Source of the DNA: Rebecca billardiae RCC1528
Lineage: Eukaryota; Haptophyta
Assembly (NCBI GenBank): GCA_965240325.2
Contig: OZ251223.1
Coordinates: forward strand, 3,162,001-3,226,000
DNA length: 64,000 nt
Direction of reading: 5' to 3'
Below the pieces are notes generated by a model. The model ran no database searches and had not been told where the DNA came from. It was given only the letters and a program-made list of their open reading frames with translations. Positions within the stretch are counted from its first letter, which is position 1; each line of letters starts with the position of its first letter. The position numbers and the translations under genes were made by a program. Positions 9,712-20,599 of the stretch are shown in pieces.

Positions 9712-11328
9712 ATGACTGGGTCGAGGCGCACTTCGTTCGCCCTGAGCCCCGTCAAGAAGGTCGAGGAGACGGAGGTCGACCTGGATGTGCTTCTGCGCAA
9801 GTACGCCACGCAGATCAGCGCTCTGCAGCAGCACGAGACCCTCAAGCCGCTGCTCGACCCGGTCGAGCACGACGACGTCTTCCTCCTGCGGCACATCCTC
9901 TCTACCAAGGGTGTGCTCGAGAGGGCGGCGTCCTCCGCGGAGCAGTGCATCGTGTGGCGTCGTGAGAATGCCGAGCTCCTGCGCCAGGCCGAAGAGCTCC
10001 ACCATCGCGTCAAGGAGGTGCTGCCAGTCGGCATGCTGCCGCATGCTTCGACGCTGGACCAGCCCATCCAGGTGGTGATGCCCTTCCAGGTGCAGCTCGA
10101 GCGCTGGGCGACGAGCCCGCTCGACTGGCACTTTCAGACAGGCATCGCCAACCGCGAGATCGCGTACCGGCTGTGCGACCGCATCACGCGCCAGCGGCGC
10201 AAGCTGATCAAGCTGATCCTGCTGCAGGACCTGAGCGGGCTCACCTTTGGGTTCATCCGCTCGCAGTACAGGCTGGGGAGCGTGCAGGGCAGGCTCAGCA
10301 AGATCTCCTCGTTCGTGTATCCGCAGGTGCGCGCGCGCGCGCACCGCCTTGTGCCGCATGGTCGCTCCCCGCGTCGCCCTCGGCCGACCGACCGAGAGGG
10401 TCCGGCGCGCTGACGCGCGCCGCGCGCGCTGACGCGGCGTGTGCCCGCGCGCACGCGTGCCGCACGGTGTCGCGCGCAGATGCTCGCGACCGTTGTGATT
10501 GTGAACGCGCCGTCGTTCATGTCCACCCTGTTCCGCCTCGGGTCGAACTTCGTCTCGCAGAAGGTGCTGGACAAGATGAAGGTCTGCCGCGATGCGGACG
10601 AGGTGTGCGCAGCGGCAAACCTCGAGTACGAGCGGCTGCCGTCCTTCCTGGGCGGCGGGTACGACTGGGAGGCGAGCTGGATCCCAGAGAAGCTGCGCGT
10701 GCTGGGGCGGGAGGGGGCGGCGGAGAGAGGGCGGACGAAGGCGAAGCACAGCTTCCGCGCCGAGAGCGAGCCTGGCGTGCGCTCGGCCGCAGGCACCGGA
10801 GCGTCCGAGCCCAGCGGGCAGGACCGGCAGCGGGGCGACGCGGCGCCGGCCGCTCAGCCGCAGGGCGGCGCTGCCGTGCCGAGCTTGGTCGCGCCCACTC
10901 CGGCCCCGACAGCTGTCTCCGTGCCCGCCGTGCAGGCCAGTTCCACGAAGCGCCCGCGCGAGCGGCAGAGCTCGCGGTCCGTGCTCGTGATGCTGGTGCG
11001 TCCGCGCCGCGCGCCGTGCCGCTCGCCCGTGCACGCTCCTCCAGCTGCGGCGGCTGCTGAGACCGCTCGCTGCCCTCCCACTCGCTTCGGCGGTCACCCC
11101 CAATGCTCCCCGCAGGCCCTCGGAGTCGCCATGGCGCTCGGCGGGCGCGTGTTCTGCAGCTCCCCCCTGGGTGCTCCCTTGTGCACGCAGCTCGACGCGT
11201 GGCACTCGGCGTGGACAACCCCGCCGTGTGCCGCGCGCAGTGTGTGCACTGCAGCGGCCAGCGCGGGCAAGCAGCTCTCACGAGGTGGAGGCGAGCGAGC
11301 GACCGTGGTGCGGCGACGCGGCACTTAG
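9712..11328 (+). CDS. CRAL-TRIO (Sec14-like) lipid-binding domain protein, two exons
   Basis: Exon 1 is 9712-10326 and exon 2 is 10480-11328, joined in phase 0 across a 153-nt intron (donor CAG/GTGCGC, acceptor CGCGCAG). The join makes the Sec14-family string FVYPQMLATVVIVNAPSF. The product is about 487 residues. Around residues 40-80 is a CRAL-TRIO N-terminal helical region (DDVFLLRHIL, then WRREN). The lipid-binding core follows, with LLQDLSGL, the YPQ...NAP block and LPSFLGGG. After about residue 280 the sequence is low-complexity and may be disordered. Sec14-like proteins bind and exchange phosphoinositides or other hydrophobic ligands at membranes; the ligand here is unknown. The C-terminal 150 residues are less certain and could hide another intron. 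Confidence 0.85.
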
Positions 11329-11763
11329 CCTTAGGCAGATTAGTGTGCCACTGCTCCGGCAATGTCACTTGGCTTGGGGCTGATGCGCAGGATACCAGTC
11401 ATCGACGATACCCCTTGCATGGCCCGCGCTCCGCCCTTGAGTTCAGCTCTACTACTTTAGTTGTAGTGGCACAGCGTGGTGTGAGCCGGTCGGGCGGTCG
11501 GCAGCCGCGCGCATCGTCATGCACAAATTTGAAATTGCGCTGATGAAAACCCAAAATAAAATGTCTGATACTCTGATCAGAGCCAAATATACACGCAACT
11601 GCCTGCCCACCGGCCGCCCGAGGCCGCCGCGTCTTCCGCGGAATCCAGGCGCCGGCCGCGTTGCGCTGCGCGCGAACACGTCGGCCAGCACGCGCGTGCG
11701 GCGGGCCTAGCGGTGACACGTTGGCGCCAACGGCTGGCGGCACGTCGTCCCTCCTGACGCGCT
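11329..11763. other. Intergenic region between the CRAL-TRIO gene and the channel
   Basis: A moderately AT-richer patch lies at 11515-11590. I see no gene or repeat. It presumably holds the 3' end of one gene and the promoter of the next. Confidence 0.4.
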
Positions 11764-14277
11764 ATGCTCCCACGACTCGCGCAACGCCGCCGCGCCGATT
11801 CGGAGGCATCGGCTCCGAACTCCCCCATGGCGCGCGGCAAGCCGGGCGAGCGCATGGTGGCAGCGCGCCCAGCGCTGTACGAGCTGACGCAGATGCAGGG
11901 CATCAAGGGGTTCGCTGTGTTCACGGCGTACTTTGCGCTCTATTTCGCGTTGCAGTCGGTGCGCGTCGACACCGAGTGGTCTCGCTACACGCTGAAGTGG
12001 TACATCGACGCGCAGGAGAGCTCAGCCACTGTGAGCGCGCTGGACGACGCGACGTGCAGCTCACTGGACACAGGCTTCTCCGGGGACGGGCGGAGCTGCT
12101 ACTGGCCGTATCTGGAGCTGCACAATGTGGACGACGTGGTCGAGTTCGTGGAGCACGGGCTCGCAACCGTGGTCTCGAACGTGCAGCGCGTGTGCCCCGG
12201 GTGCGACGTCGGCATCACCTCTTCCTCGCGCGACATGGAGCGGCTCAACCTCACTGACTTTGCGTGTGCTGACTTCGACTCGATCGTCGGGACGAACGAG
12301 TACCCGTCTCGAGACTGCGCGCGCGCGGATGCCGAGTGGGCGGCTCACCCGACGGTGTTCGACGCCCCGTGCTGCGAGAACCCGACGCTGGTGCGAGCGT
12401 CCATCGTGATGATGGCCCGGCACCGGCTGAACGGCACTCGCTCCGCGCAGAGCGTGGGGGAGCTCACCGGGCCGAACCGCTCGCACATCGGCTCGCGGCA
12501 CTTCGTGACGCAGGCGATCGAGGACCACAACTTCGTCGTGCAGGTTGTCATCTCGCGCGCGCAGCGCATGGTGGGCATCGAGCACCACTGCCGCTGGGTC
12601 TCGAAGGAATGGGCGCCGGGCCGTGTCGCGACGCGGACGTCATTCTGGTCCTTCCGCTTTGACAACCGCGCACAGCAGCGGCTGCTGGCCGCCCTCACCG
12701 CCGTCGCCGCGGCCGTCAGCGCGGCGCACGAGGTGGTCAAGCTGTGGACGCACCACCCCACCGTGGCATCGATGGCGCGGCGGCTGTGTGAGCCGTACAT
12801 GCTCATCTTCGTCATCCCCTCGTTTGTGCTGCCCGCGCTGGCCGAGGTGATGGCCGGCACCATGAGCGTCTCCGCGTGGACGCTGTGGGCAGGGTTGAAC
12901 GAGCTCCTCATGTTCGTGCGCTGCTTCCACGAAGGGCACGTGCTGGCGCCCTTCAGGGTGATTGTCCTCACGCTCAGCAACGCGGCGGGGCAGCTCGTCT
13001 CGTTCTCCGCGGTCGTCTTTGGCGCGATCGTCGTGATCGCCGCGGTGAGCAACCAGCTTTTCGGCGTTTGGAGCGACGACTACGGCGACCTGTCCGAGGC
13101 GGTCACGCGCGTCTTCAACCAGTTCACGATCGGCGCCGAGGTGGACGAGCGCGCGCTGCTGTTCAGCCCTCATGCGGCGCTGCTGATGCACTACGTGACG
13201 AACCTCTTCCTCTTCCTCATCGTCAGCCAGTTCTTCATCGCGATTGTCGTCGGCAGCTTTGACGCCACGCGCACCATCGAGCTCGAGCACACGCGGGATC
13301 GGATGGTGCCGCCAGGCTACGTACCCGCCTCGCGCCCCCCGGGCATCGTGCAGCAGTGCGCGCGCGGGCTGCGCTATTTCGTCACGTACCGTGTGCATGG
13401 CACGTGGGCGCCGGTGCTCATCCGCCGCCTCGACGCCGCCATCCGCCGCGTGGACCTCGTGCACGGCGGCGAGGGGGAGCACCCGGTGATGCTCTCGGTC
13501 GATGAGCTGATCGCCGCTGTCGGGGAGCCCGCCGCGCGCATGCTGATCAAGGAGTACGGCGTGGTCCGCGACATGCAGCTCCGGTCCCCCGACGCCGCAC
13601 ATGTCACCAGCATCATCGATGCGGCGTTGCGCGCTCGGAGGCTCTCGTCACCGCGCGCCACCACGGGCGAGTTCCCTCCGTACGGTCTCGAACACAGACG
13701 GGCGCATGCCCGCGCTTTCGGAGCGCGCTGGGGAGCGGGGCCCTCGCCGCCAATGACCGCGCGCTCTCAGCCGCCATGGATGGGGCAGCCGGTGGCGACG
13801 GCGACCACGTCGCACAGGCGATGGAACGCGGACCACGATGCCCATGCCATTGAGCTGCCGAGCGAGGCACGCAGCCCCGCGCGGCAGCAGCCTGGAGCTG
13901 CTGCGATGCCACCTGCGTCCAGTTCCCGCTCTCCATCGCCGGGACGCCCGACGCGCGAAGCCGCCGATGCTCGCCGCTCGCCGCACGCACAGCCTGGTGC
14001 ATCGCAAAGCTTGGCGACCTCGCCCGCTCCGAGCAGCGATGTCTACTTCGATTCTGCCGCAGATGACGACGACAACTTCTATCGGCGTGCAGCACGGCAG
14101 CCGGTCGATGTGTCATCGCCGTCGTCACCGCCATCTATGCCATCCACATCGCTGCCATCGTCGACCGCCACTACCGAATCTCGCAGCACTCCGGCCCGGC
14201 CCCCGGTTGTTATCGTCGTCCGGGAGGAGACCGCCTGCTCTGCTGAGCCAGCGCATCATCGTGACCGCCAGCACTAG
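11764..14277 (+). CDS. Polycystin (PKD2/TRPP)-like cation channel
   Basis: A single 837-residue frame with the six-segment layout of polycystin channels. S1 is at about residues 48-64. A large extracellular loop (about 66-300) carries Cys residues and N-glycosylation sequons such as NLT and NGT. S2-S4 lie at about 305-323, 344-364 and 370-388. The S4-S5 region is FRVIVLTLSN, S5 is about 408-432, the pore region about 440-466, and S6 about 471-499 (ending FFIAIVVGSFD). The S5-pore-S6 pattern matches the PKD_channel family. The C-terminal 300 residues are Ser/Pro-rich and probably disordered. Polycystins conduct Ca2+ and other cations and often sit in cilia, which fits the CFAP161 gene nearby, although that link is inference. 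Another in-frame Met at residue 22 is possible as start. Confidence 0.9.
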   Translation: MLPRLAQRRRADSEASAPNSPMARGKPGERMVAARPALYELTQMQGIKGFAVFTAYFALYFALQSVRVDTEWSRYTLKWYIDAQESSATVSALDDATCSSLDTGFSGDGRSCYWPYLELHNVDDVVEFVEHGLATVVSNVQRVCPGCDVGITSSSRDMERLNLTDFACADFDSIVGTNEYPSRDCARADAEWAAHPTVFDAPCCENPTLVRASIVMMARHRLNGTRSAQSVGELTGPNRSHIGSRHFVTQAIEDHNFVVQVVISRAQRMVGIEHHCRWVSKEWAPGRVATRTSFWSFRFDNRAQQRLLAALTAVAAAVSAAHEVVKLWTHHPTVASMARRLCEPYMLIFVIPSFVLPALAEVMAGTMSVSAWTLWAGLNELLMFVRCFHEGHVLAPFRVIVLTLSNAAGQLVSFSAVVFGAIVVIAAVSNQLFGVWSDDYGDLSEAVTRVFNQFTIGAEVDERALLFSPHAALLMHYVTNLFLFLIVSQFFIAIVVGSFDATRTIELEHTRDRMVPPGYVPASRPPGIVQQCARGLRYFVTYRVHGTWAPVLIRRLDAAIRRVDLVHGGEGEHPVMLSVDELIAAVGEPAARMLIKEYGVVRDMQLRSPDAAHVTSIIDAALRARRLSSPRATTGEFPPYGLEHRRAHARAFGARWGAGPSPPMTARSQPPWMGQPVATATTSHRRWNADHDAHAIELPSEARSPARQQPGAAAMPPASSSRSPSPGRPTREAADARRSPHAQPGASQSLATSPAPSSDVYFDSAADDDDNFYRRAARQPVDVSSPSSPPSMPSTSLPSSTATTESRSTPARPPVVIVVREETACSAEPAHHRDRQH

Positions 14278-14626
14278 GAGTCAGCGCCAGATTGGTCATC
14301 CCCGCGCCGGGCCGGCCGCCAGGCCCCGTGGGTCTGGGACATCAGCTGTTGCCAGTTGGGTCGGCCTCGTCCTGACAGCCGGGTCCTGGCGAATGGCTCG
14401 TATTCGACAGTCGTTTCATCATCATCCGTTCGCGCGCGCGTTGCTGCTGCTTACACCGTTCATGACGAGTAATCAGAGAATCAGACTCAGAATTACGACT
14501 GTCGCGTCGTATAGCTTGATGCTGATATGAACAGATCGATGATATATGGGCCAATAATCATAATTCGCGTCATGGCGTCTTCGGACGACTCATCTGCGTG
14601 CAGTGAGTCGCGCGAGTCATCAGCGA
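14278..14626. other. Intergenic region between convergent genes
   Basis: It lies between the 3' ends of the channel gene (plus) and the METTL1-like gene (minus). It is AT-richer around 14400-14580 and should carry both polyadenylation regions. Nothing else is recognised. Confidence 0.4.
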
Positions 14627-15571
14627 TCACCATTCCCTCCCACGGCGCTCACCACCTGGCTGGGGCGTGTATCCTGCGGTCGCAGCGGCGGCGGCTGCGA
14701 CTTCGCGCGGTAGAGGCACCTCGTCGACCAATGGCTCGGGGGTGCACACGCGATCGAAGGCGGCGACGAACATGTTTCCATTGTTCCGAGTTACCTTCAT
14801 GCCCTCGTCTGTGCGCAGCAGGAGAGGCACAACAGGATCCGCCGCCAGCTGGTCATTGGGGACGCGGCGGAAAAGAGGGAAGCGGGTCAGATGCTCGACC
14901 ATCCAGTCGGTGAGCTCGCTCACGTCCGTGATCGTGTAGAGCCGAGCGCCGAGAGCCATGCAGTACGCATACTCGGCGAGCAACGTGGGCGAGACGGCGC
15001 GCTTCCTCACGTTGCGCTTCTTGAAGTGCGGATCTGGAAAGCAGATGAAGAGCTTCGTCAGCTGCCCTTTCTCGAAGAAGTTGGGCATGAACTTCATCGA
15101 GTTTGTCTCCACGGCCCACGCGTTGTCGCAGTCCGACAAGCGATGCTGTCTCTCCGCAGCGGGCAGGGCGGCTTTGGCCTCTCGGCGCGCCGCAATCACA
15201 CGCTTCTGCACGAACGTGGTCGGCTTCCGTCGGATCTCCATGCCCAGGACCAGCTCGTGTGGGGCGTGGCGGGCCAGCGCAAGGACGAGCGAGCCAAAGC
15301 CGCAGCCCAGATCGACCCAACGGATCGGCGGCGCCTCGCCAGACACCACGCGCGCCGGTCCATAGAAAGCCGGGTAGTAGTCAGCAAGAGGCACCTCGGC
15401 CGGGCGCGCGGGTCGCCACACGTGGTACCGCGCCAGAGGATTCAGGTGCGCACGCTGTCGGTGATCCGCCTTTTTGGGCCTGCTGTATCCTTCCTCGTCC
15501 TCATCGAGCTCCCCCACGTCCTCATCGGCCTCCTCGTCGTCCACGCGCGGCCGCTTCAGATCGACGTCCAT
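14627..15571 (-). CDS. tRNA (guanine-N7-)-methyltransferase catalytic subunit, METTL1/Trm8 type
   Basis: A 314-residue single-exon protein. In eukaryotes the METTL1/Trm8 subunit pairs with WDR4/Trm82 and uses S-adenosylmethionine to methylate N7 of G46 in the variable loop of a set of tRNAs. Visible motifs are an acidic N-terminal tail (11-28), a YHVWRPARP segment near the start of the fold, the SAM loop DLGCGFG (87-93), MEIRRK (111-116), NSMKFMPNFF (157-166), the family signature FPDPHFKKR (178-186), and RTDEGMKVTRNNG (253-265). Length and motif order fit the eukaryotic family. The C-terminal 35 residues are a species-specific extension. The start ATG follows an AT-rich upstream stretch. No partner subunit is visible in the window. 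Confidence 0.95.
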   Translation of the reverse strand: MDVDLKRPRVDDEEADEDVGELDEDEEGYSRPKKADHRQRAHLNPLARYHVWRPARPAEVPLADYYPAFYGPARVVSGEAPPIRWVDLGCGFGSLVLALARHAPHELVLGMEIRRKPTTFVQKRVIAARREAKAALPAAERQHRLSDCDNAWAVETNSMKFMPNFFEKGQLTKLFICFPDPHFKKRNVRKRAVSPTLLAEYAYCMALGARLYTITDVSELTDWMVEHLTRFPLFRRVPNDQLAADPVVPLLLRTDEGMKVTRNNGNMFVAAFDRVCTPEPLVDEVPLPREVAAAAAATAGYTPQPGGERRGREW

Positions 15572-16439
15572 CGTGACACGTGGCAGAGGGCTGTGGGAGA
15601 TGGGCCCGCAAAATCCGCGCGAAACTTGCCCGGATTTTTATATCCGCTGTCATTTTCGTCATCGTTTTTGCATCACAATTCGAACATGTCATCGATCTCC
15701 CTTTCTCATGACTCATCTCATCCCTTGCTCATCAGCGGCGCCGCCACTGCCGCTGCCGCGGGCGGCCGGGCCCCTGCGCGCATCACCGTCTGCTTGTCGC
15801 AGGCCGTCCCCGACCAGGAGGCGGCGGGAGGTTTCGTTCAGACTTCTAGTGAAGTGTCAGGCGTGTATGACGAGAGCAGTCGTATCACGTTCCGATGATT
15901 CGTCATCACGCGCACCAATCAGTCAACAAGCGGTCCTCGTCTTGGCACCGCCTCTCTAGCCTGGGCAGATCGTATATTGTATCCCGATGACATGAACATC
16001 AGCTGTTGAGGGGGGCTGCTGCGAGTCCCCTTGTTGCCGAGCTGGTTGCCTCGGGGGCATCGTCAGCTGGCGAGCCCGGCTGTGCCAGTGACCCCCGTTG
16101 ACGTTGTGAGCTCCGCGCGGGCGCCAGGCAAGTGAGGCGACTGAGGCGTGACTCGGCGGGCCGCCAGGCTGACCCACCAATAAATTCATTAAGTGAATAA
16201 AATAATAATAACCAACTGCGCAACATAATACCGTAGCTATACACTAATACAGTACACGGACACCCATGCATGACACTCGCCACCCGGGTCAGTTTGCACT
16301 GGCACTCGCAGTCACAGCCTCAGCAGGCCCAGTCTGATGCGCACGTAGTTCAGCGGCGGCCAGGACACGACTCAGGAGTCACGACCCCGGCCACATACTC
16401 AGCCGTGCGCGAGCTCAGCAGGAGCTCATCCGCTCGCGC
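15572..16439. other. Intergenic region between METTL1 and zeaxanthin epoxidase
   Basis: No gene supported. AT-rich patches lie at 15635-15700 and 16185-16250. It holds the METTL1 promoter and the 3' flank of the epoxidase gene. Confidence 0.4.
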
Positions 16440-18448
16440 TCAGAAGTCTGGCGTGTACAGGTACCTCAGCACCCACGGCATAGACACCTGCGTCATGAAG
16501 AGGAAGAAGGGGCCGAGAAGCGGGATGTTCATCATCTTGTCGAAGTCGATGAGCAGGTCGGAGCCGAGCTGCGCCAGGCCCTGGATGATGGCCGTGCGCA
16601 TGACACGGATGCGCGAGTAGCGGGCAAGGGCGGGCTCGACCTCGCGCGTGTGCGTGACCGAGCCGAGCTCCTCGACGAGGCGGAAGCCATCCTCGCACGA
16701 CTGGCAGCCGCCCTGCCCGAGGTTGGGCATCATCGGATGCGCCGCGTCGCCGGCGATGGCCACCGGCCCGTCCGACCACGGGTGCAGCCAGCGCGTCGGG
16801 TCGCGCAGCAGCGGCGCGCCGTCGTACAGGTCCCGACGCTTCACCTCGGACTCCGGCGTGGCGTTGATCAGCTCGAGGGCGAAGCTGTCCCACACGTCGC
16901 CGTTGGCGTCGCCCGGGGCCTGGTCGGTGAACTCCCGCCGCAGCCGGTCGAGCTTGGGCGTCGGGCAATCCGCCGTCGGCTCGCTGTCCTGCCCGCCCGG
17001 CGGCGTGCGGATGAGCGCAAACCACTGCTGCCGCTCGCCGCCCGCGTCGGTGGAGACGAAGTACTTGTCCTTGCCCAGCAGGATCTGGTACGAGACCTCC
17101 TCAATGTTGGACGCGCGGTGCTCGCATAGCGCGGCGTAGCACGTGAAGCCGGAGTACCGCCGCCGCGCCTTCTCCGCGATCGAGATGGTGTCGCGCGCCA
17201 CCTGCCGCTCCTCGGCGTTGTTGATGGCGCCGCCCGCCGCGCCGGACGCCGCAAAGCCCCCCGCCCCCTGCGGCGCGGCGCAGGGCGCGCGGGGCGGTGG
17301 CGCGGGTCGGCAGGCGGAGCGAGCGCGCGGGGCCGCGCGCGCCAGACCCAAGGCGCGCGCGAGGGCCGGGGCGGCGTACCTCGTCCAGCCCGAACATCTG
17401 CTTGCGCACGGACGACCAGATGCCGTCCGCTCCCACCAGCACGTCCGCGTACGCCACCGTGCCGTCCTCGAGCGTCACGCGCACGCCGCGGCCCTGCGCG
17501 ACCGGCGGCAGGGCGGCGAGGTGAGGTGACGGGCGGCACGGAGGGCGGGCGCGGTGGCGCGGTCGCGCACACGCCGTTCGAGTCGCCGGCCGCCCCCGCT
17601 CACGCGCGCACCTCGCCCAGGTTCTCGTACTTCGCGATGCGGCTGCGGATGCGCACGGTGCCCTGCGGGAAGCCGTGCTTGCAAAAGATCTGCTGGATCA
17701 CCGGCCGGTCGACGACGACGGTGGGGGAGAGACCAGCCTCCATGGCGGGGCCGACCGTGTCAAAGCGCACAAGCCAGTCGCCCTTGTCGTACTCCCCCGC
17801 GAGCACGTTCCCCGCGTCGTACCCGATCTTGAGCCCCGAGACGCGGTCGGCCGTGACCGTGCCCTTCTCGCGCAGCTCGTCGTACACCGTCGGGTTGATG
17901 CGCTGCAGGGCGCGCAGCGCGTTGGACTGGATCTGGATCGGCCCGCCATACGGCGCGTACGAGCTCGCCTGCTCGAAGAGCGCCACCTTCATCCCCTTGC
18001 TGTGGCACGCCGCCGCGACGATGAGGCCGGCGAGGCCGCCGCCCGCGACCAGCACGCGCAGAGGCTCGTCGCTCGTGAGCGCGCGCCCGCCCGCCGGGGT
18101 GGGCAGCGGCTCGCGCCACCACGCGTCCGCGTCGTCATCGGCCGTGACCATGCCGCGCGCATCGGCCATTGCGTTACGAGCCGTCTCGCGCACCCTGGCG
18201 ATGCGCTCGGGAGACTCGGGCTCGCGCTTGGGTGCGCGCGGGTCGCTGAGCACGCGCTTGATGTGCTCCGGTGTGTTGAGCTTGCGCGGGCTCACAGCCG
18301 AGGCGGCGGCCGTCTTGGGCCGATCGCCGATCACCATTCGCGCGGCGTGCTGTGTCGGGGCGCGCCTCGTGCGCAGCACGCGGGCCCCATCGCCGAGGGC
18401 CGCGCAGGCGCACAGCAGCAGCGACGTGAGGCGGATCGCAGGCGCCAT
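16440..18448 (-). CDS. ZEP: Zeaxanthin epoxidase, plastid-targeted (three exons)
   Basis: Exons 18448-17612, 17493-17380 and 17267-16440 join in phase 0 (donors GAG/GTGCGC and GAG/GTACGC, acceptors GCGCAG and CCGCAG) to give about 592 residues. The enzyme is an FAD- and NADPH-dependent monooxygenase that epoxidises zeaxanthin toward violaxanthin in the xanthophyll cycle. Residues 1-18 form a hydrophobic signal-like leader, followed by an Arg/Ala-rich transit-like stretch as in secondary plastids. Key motifs are the dinucleotide fold VAGGGLAG (134-141), [29 protein letters not shown] (299-311), the YSGFTCY segment, and [16 protein letters not shown] for FAD binding. An Ala/Gly and charged insertion precedes YSGFTCY compared with plants. 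No C-terminal FHA domain is present. Exon 2 is only 114 nt. The ATG at 18448 is chosen because the frame upstream has no other ATG. Confidence 0.92.
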
Positions 18449-19383
18449 CCCCAGAAATGCACGCCCGTAATTAATTGTCGCGCCCGTCCTGGCCAATGAG
18501 CTTTGAGATCATGAGATCACCACGTGGTCCCTTGCTGCATCAAGGTCGTCATCAATTAGGTCGTTGGCTACCGAAGGTTCGGCCATGTTCGCGCGACGAC
18601 AGCGATGATGAGCGAAGAGCCGAACACCGACCGGCGAGTGATCGGTTGATCATGAATTCGCGTGCAGCAGAGAGAAAAGAATAGCCGTCGTCAACCGCGG
18701 GCTCGGACATGTCCACGAGCTGCTGGTCCTAGTTCAGTATGCCGCTATGGGTGGTCAGTGGACGAGTCTATCGAGTCTGCATCGGTTCACACAGTATATG
18801 AGCTGGCCCTCGGCCATCGGGCCTCGGCTGAGAGCCACGCCCTGATCGAGCTTCCCGTTGGGACACGAACACACGGGGTCAGGTTCAAACCCAGCCGTCG
18901 GCGAGCTCTTCCAGCTTGTTCGCCGACGGTGATCCGTCGATCAGGTGCACCTCGACACTTCGGCCTTTTGGCGAATCTGACGTTTGCTATTTAACGTCGA
19001 CCTAATCTCAGATGTGACGCCAAGGCATGTAGCTTATAGTATGCCCATCGTCAGACGTCACCCGCGCCATCACATCGGTCCGCCTCGGGGCCTGCCGACT
19101 CCGGAGGGCGTACTAATTCTATGATATTTAAAGACACAGGCACGAGGGCGCAGCTCTCCTGGTTCGTCTGTCGTGGTACTGGTCGAAGCTTGCAGCAGTG
19201 GCAGTGGTGTGAGCACGTTGATGTTGGTCGGCATGGTGCGGATGTTGTTGTCTGTCCGCGGTCGACGGCGTCACCGCGTCACTGTGACTCAGTCAGGCCC
19301 GTGCCAGGATAACTGGAAGTGCATGGGTACCAATAACCAAATCAAAGGCAGGTGAGCATGTTGGCGTCGGCAAGGCCGTCCCC
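18449..19383. other. Gene-poor intergenic region upstream of zeaxanthin epoxidase
   Basis: Only short, non-conserved frames occur. A GGTTCAAACCCAGCCG stretch at 18880-18895 resembles a tRNA B box, but no cloverleaf can be built around it. Confidence 0.4.
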
Positions 19384-19983
19384 TACAGGTGGATACGGGT
19401 GATCTGGACAATGGCCGACCCACTACTCACGCGGAGGCCTCCCTGGGAGCATTGGGGTCGAAGGGGCGCCAGGGACGGACTTCAGGGGGTCCCTGGAGTT
19501 CCGCCGCAGCGCGCTTTCTGCGCTGCGGGCCCGTCTCCGCGCGTGGCGGCCGCAATGGCACTGTCCAATTAGCCCCTGGCACTGGCTGAGGCATGGGAAT
19601 CGAGCTCAGAGACGCGCGCGCGGAGGAAAAGCGTGTGCAGCGGCTCGGACGGTTGCTCTGGGACCTACCCACGCCAGCGCAACCGCGCCTTGCCTCGGAG
19701 TCCGCCCTTCCTGAGTCCGCGCACGCGCCTTGCGGCTTGAAACGCTGGCGTTCGCCCTCGTGCGCGGGACTCACGAAACAAGGCGAAGGCGGCGAGAAGC
19801 GCGACCTGGCGCGTGCGCAGACGACGTCTCACGACCAGGTGAGTTCAGCGAACATCGTGCGCCGTCGTGGCGACCCGCCAGTGGGCGCTCGTGCTCGTTC
19901 GCCCACGAGCCCTCGCCACGAGGCCCGCCGCCCGCTGAGTGTCCAGATAGCCCCTGTGTCCAGTTAGCCCGTATCCACCTGTA
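19384..19983. mobile_element. MITE-like element with TA target site and 27-nt imperfect inverted repeats
   Basis: The ends are TACAGGTGGATACGGG (from 19384) and CCCGTATCCACCTGTA (to 19983). The inverted match covers 24 of 27 positions, including an inner TGGACA/TGTCCA. Reading the outermost TA on each side as the duplicated target gives an element of about 596 bp starting CAGG, the style of Tc1/mariner-derived MITEs. Subterminal copies of TGTCCA(G/A)(A/T)TAGCCCC lie near 19561, 19940 and 19957. There is no transposase frame, so it would be non-autonomous. Confidence 0.75.
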
Positions 19984-20119
19984 CTTGGTCAGCAGCTGGT
20001 GGTATGTGAGAGCAGTGCCAGATGGCAGACTATCTACTCTACTTAATCGTGTAAAATACGAGTACGGAAGAGGTGTGCCCGGAATACGAAAATGCCCACA
20101 ATTCGGTGTTTTCCCTATG

Positions 20120-20228
20120 ACAAACCACCGGTTCGGCTGTTTTTACTCGTCAAACCAACGGTTCGACGGTGTTTACTCCGAAACATCATCGGTTCGACGG
20201 GATTTACTCGTCAAACCATCGGTTCGGC
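20120..20228. repeat. Four-copy short repeat array with a 30-31 nt period
   Basis: The core CAAACCATCGGTTCG recurs with GGTTCG at 20130, 20160, 20191 and 20221, separated by TTTACTCGT-type linkers. It sits in a low-GC patch. It is not a CRISPR array: the spacers are also repetitive and the setting is eukaryotic. Confidence 0.75.
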
Positions 20229-20599
20229 ATTTTTTACCCAAGGTGCTTGCGGTTGGGACAGTCCTCGCACGTATTGGTCTCGACAAACAAGAATCGGAGT
20301 ACGCGTTTGTTGGCTTCGCGATGATTTTAACATGTTGATCGTTCGAGGGAAAAATCTTCTCGACGAAACATAGAGGGCCAATCAGGGTCCGTCGATCGAT
20401 TACAGCCGACGCGACTCAAGATAATAGGCGGCTCACTATTTGAACAGCAACCGCGATGATACTCGCTCGTCAAGAGGGGCCCGCTCCAAAGAAATAGAGG
20501 GGGCGCTCGGGCCAGGCTGACCGCCGTGACGGGAGGTCGAGATGCCACCGCGGGCGCCGCGGGGCTGCGACCGAGGGTGTGGACCGTCGGGGTGATGTG

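Noticed and set aside
18840-18910. Candidate tRNA around GGTTCAAACCC
   Set aside because: The T-arm stem does not pair and no acceptor, D or anticodon arms can be formed at standard distances.
20120-20228. CRISPR-like array
   Set aside because: Spacers are also repetitive, the repeats are imperfect, no cas genes occur and the window is eukaryotic.
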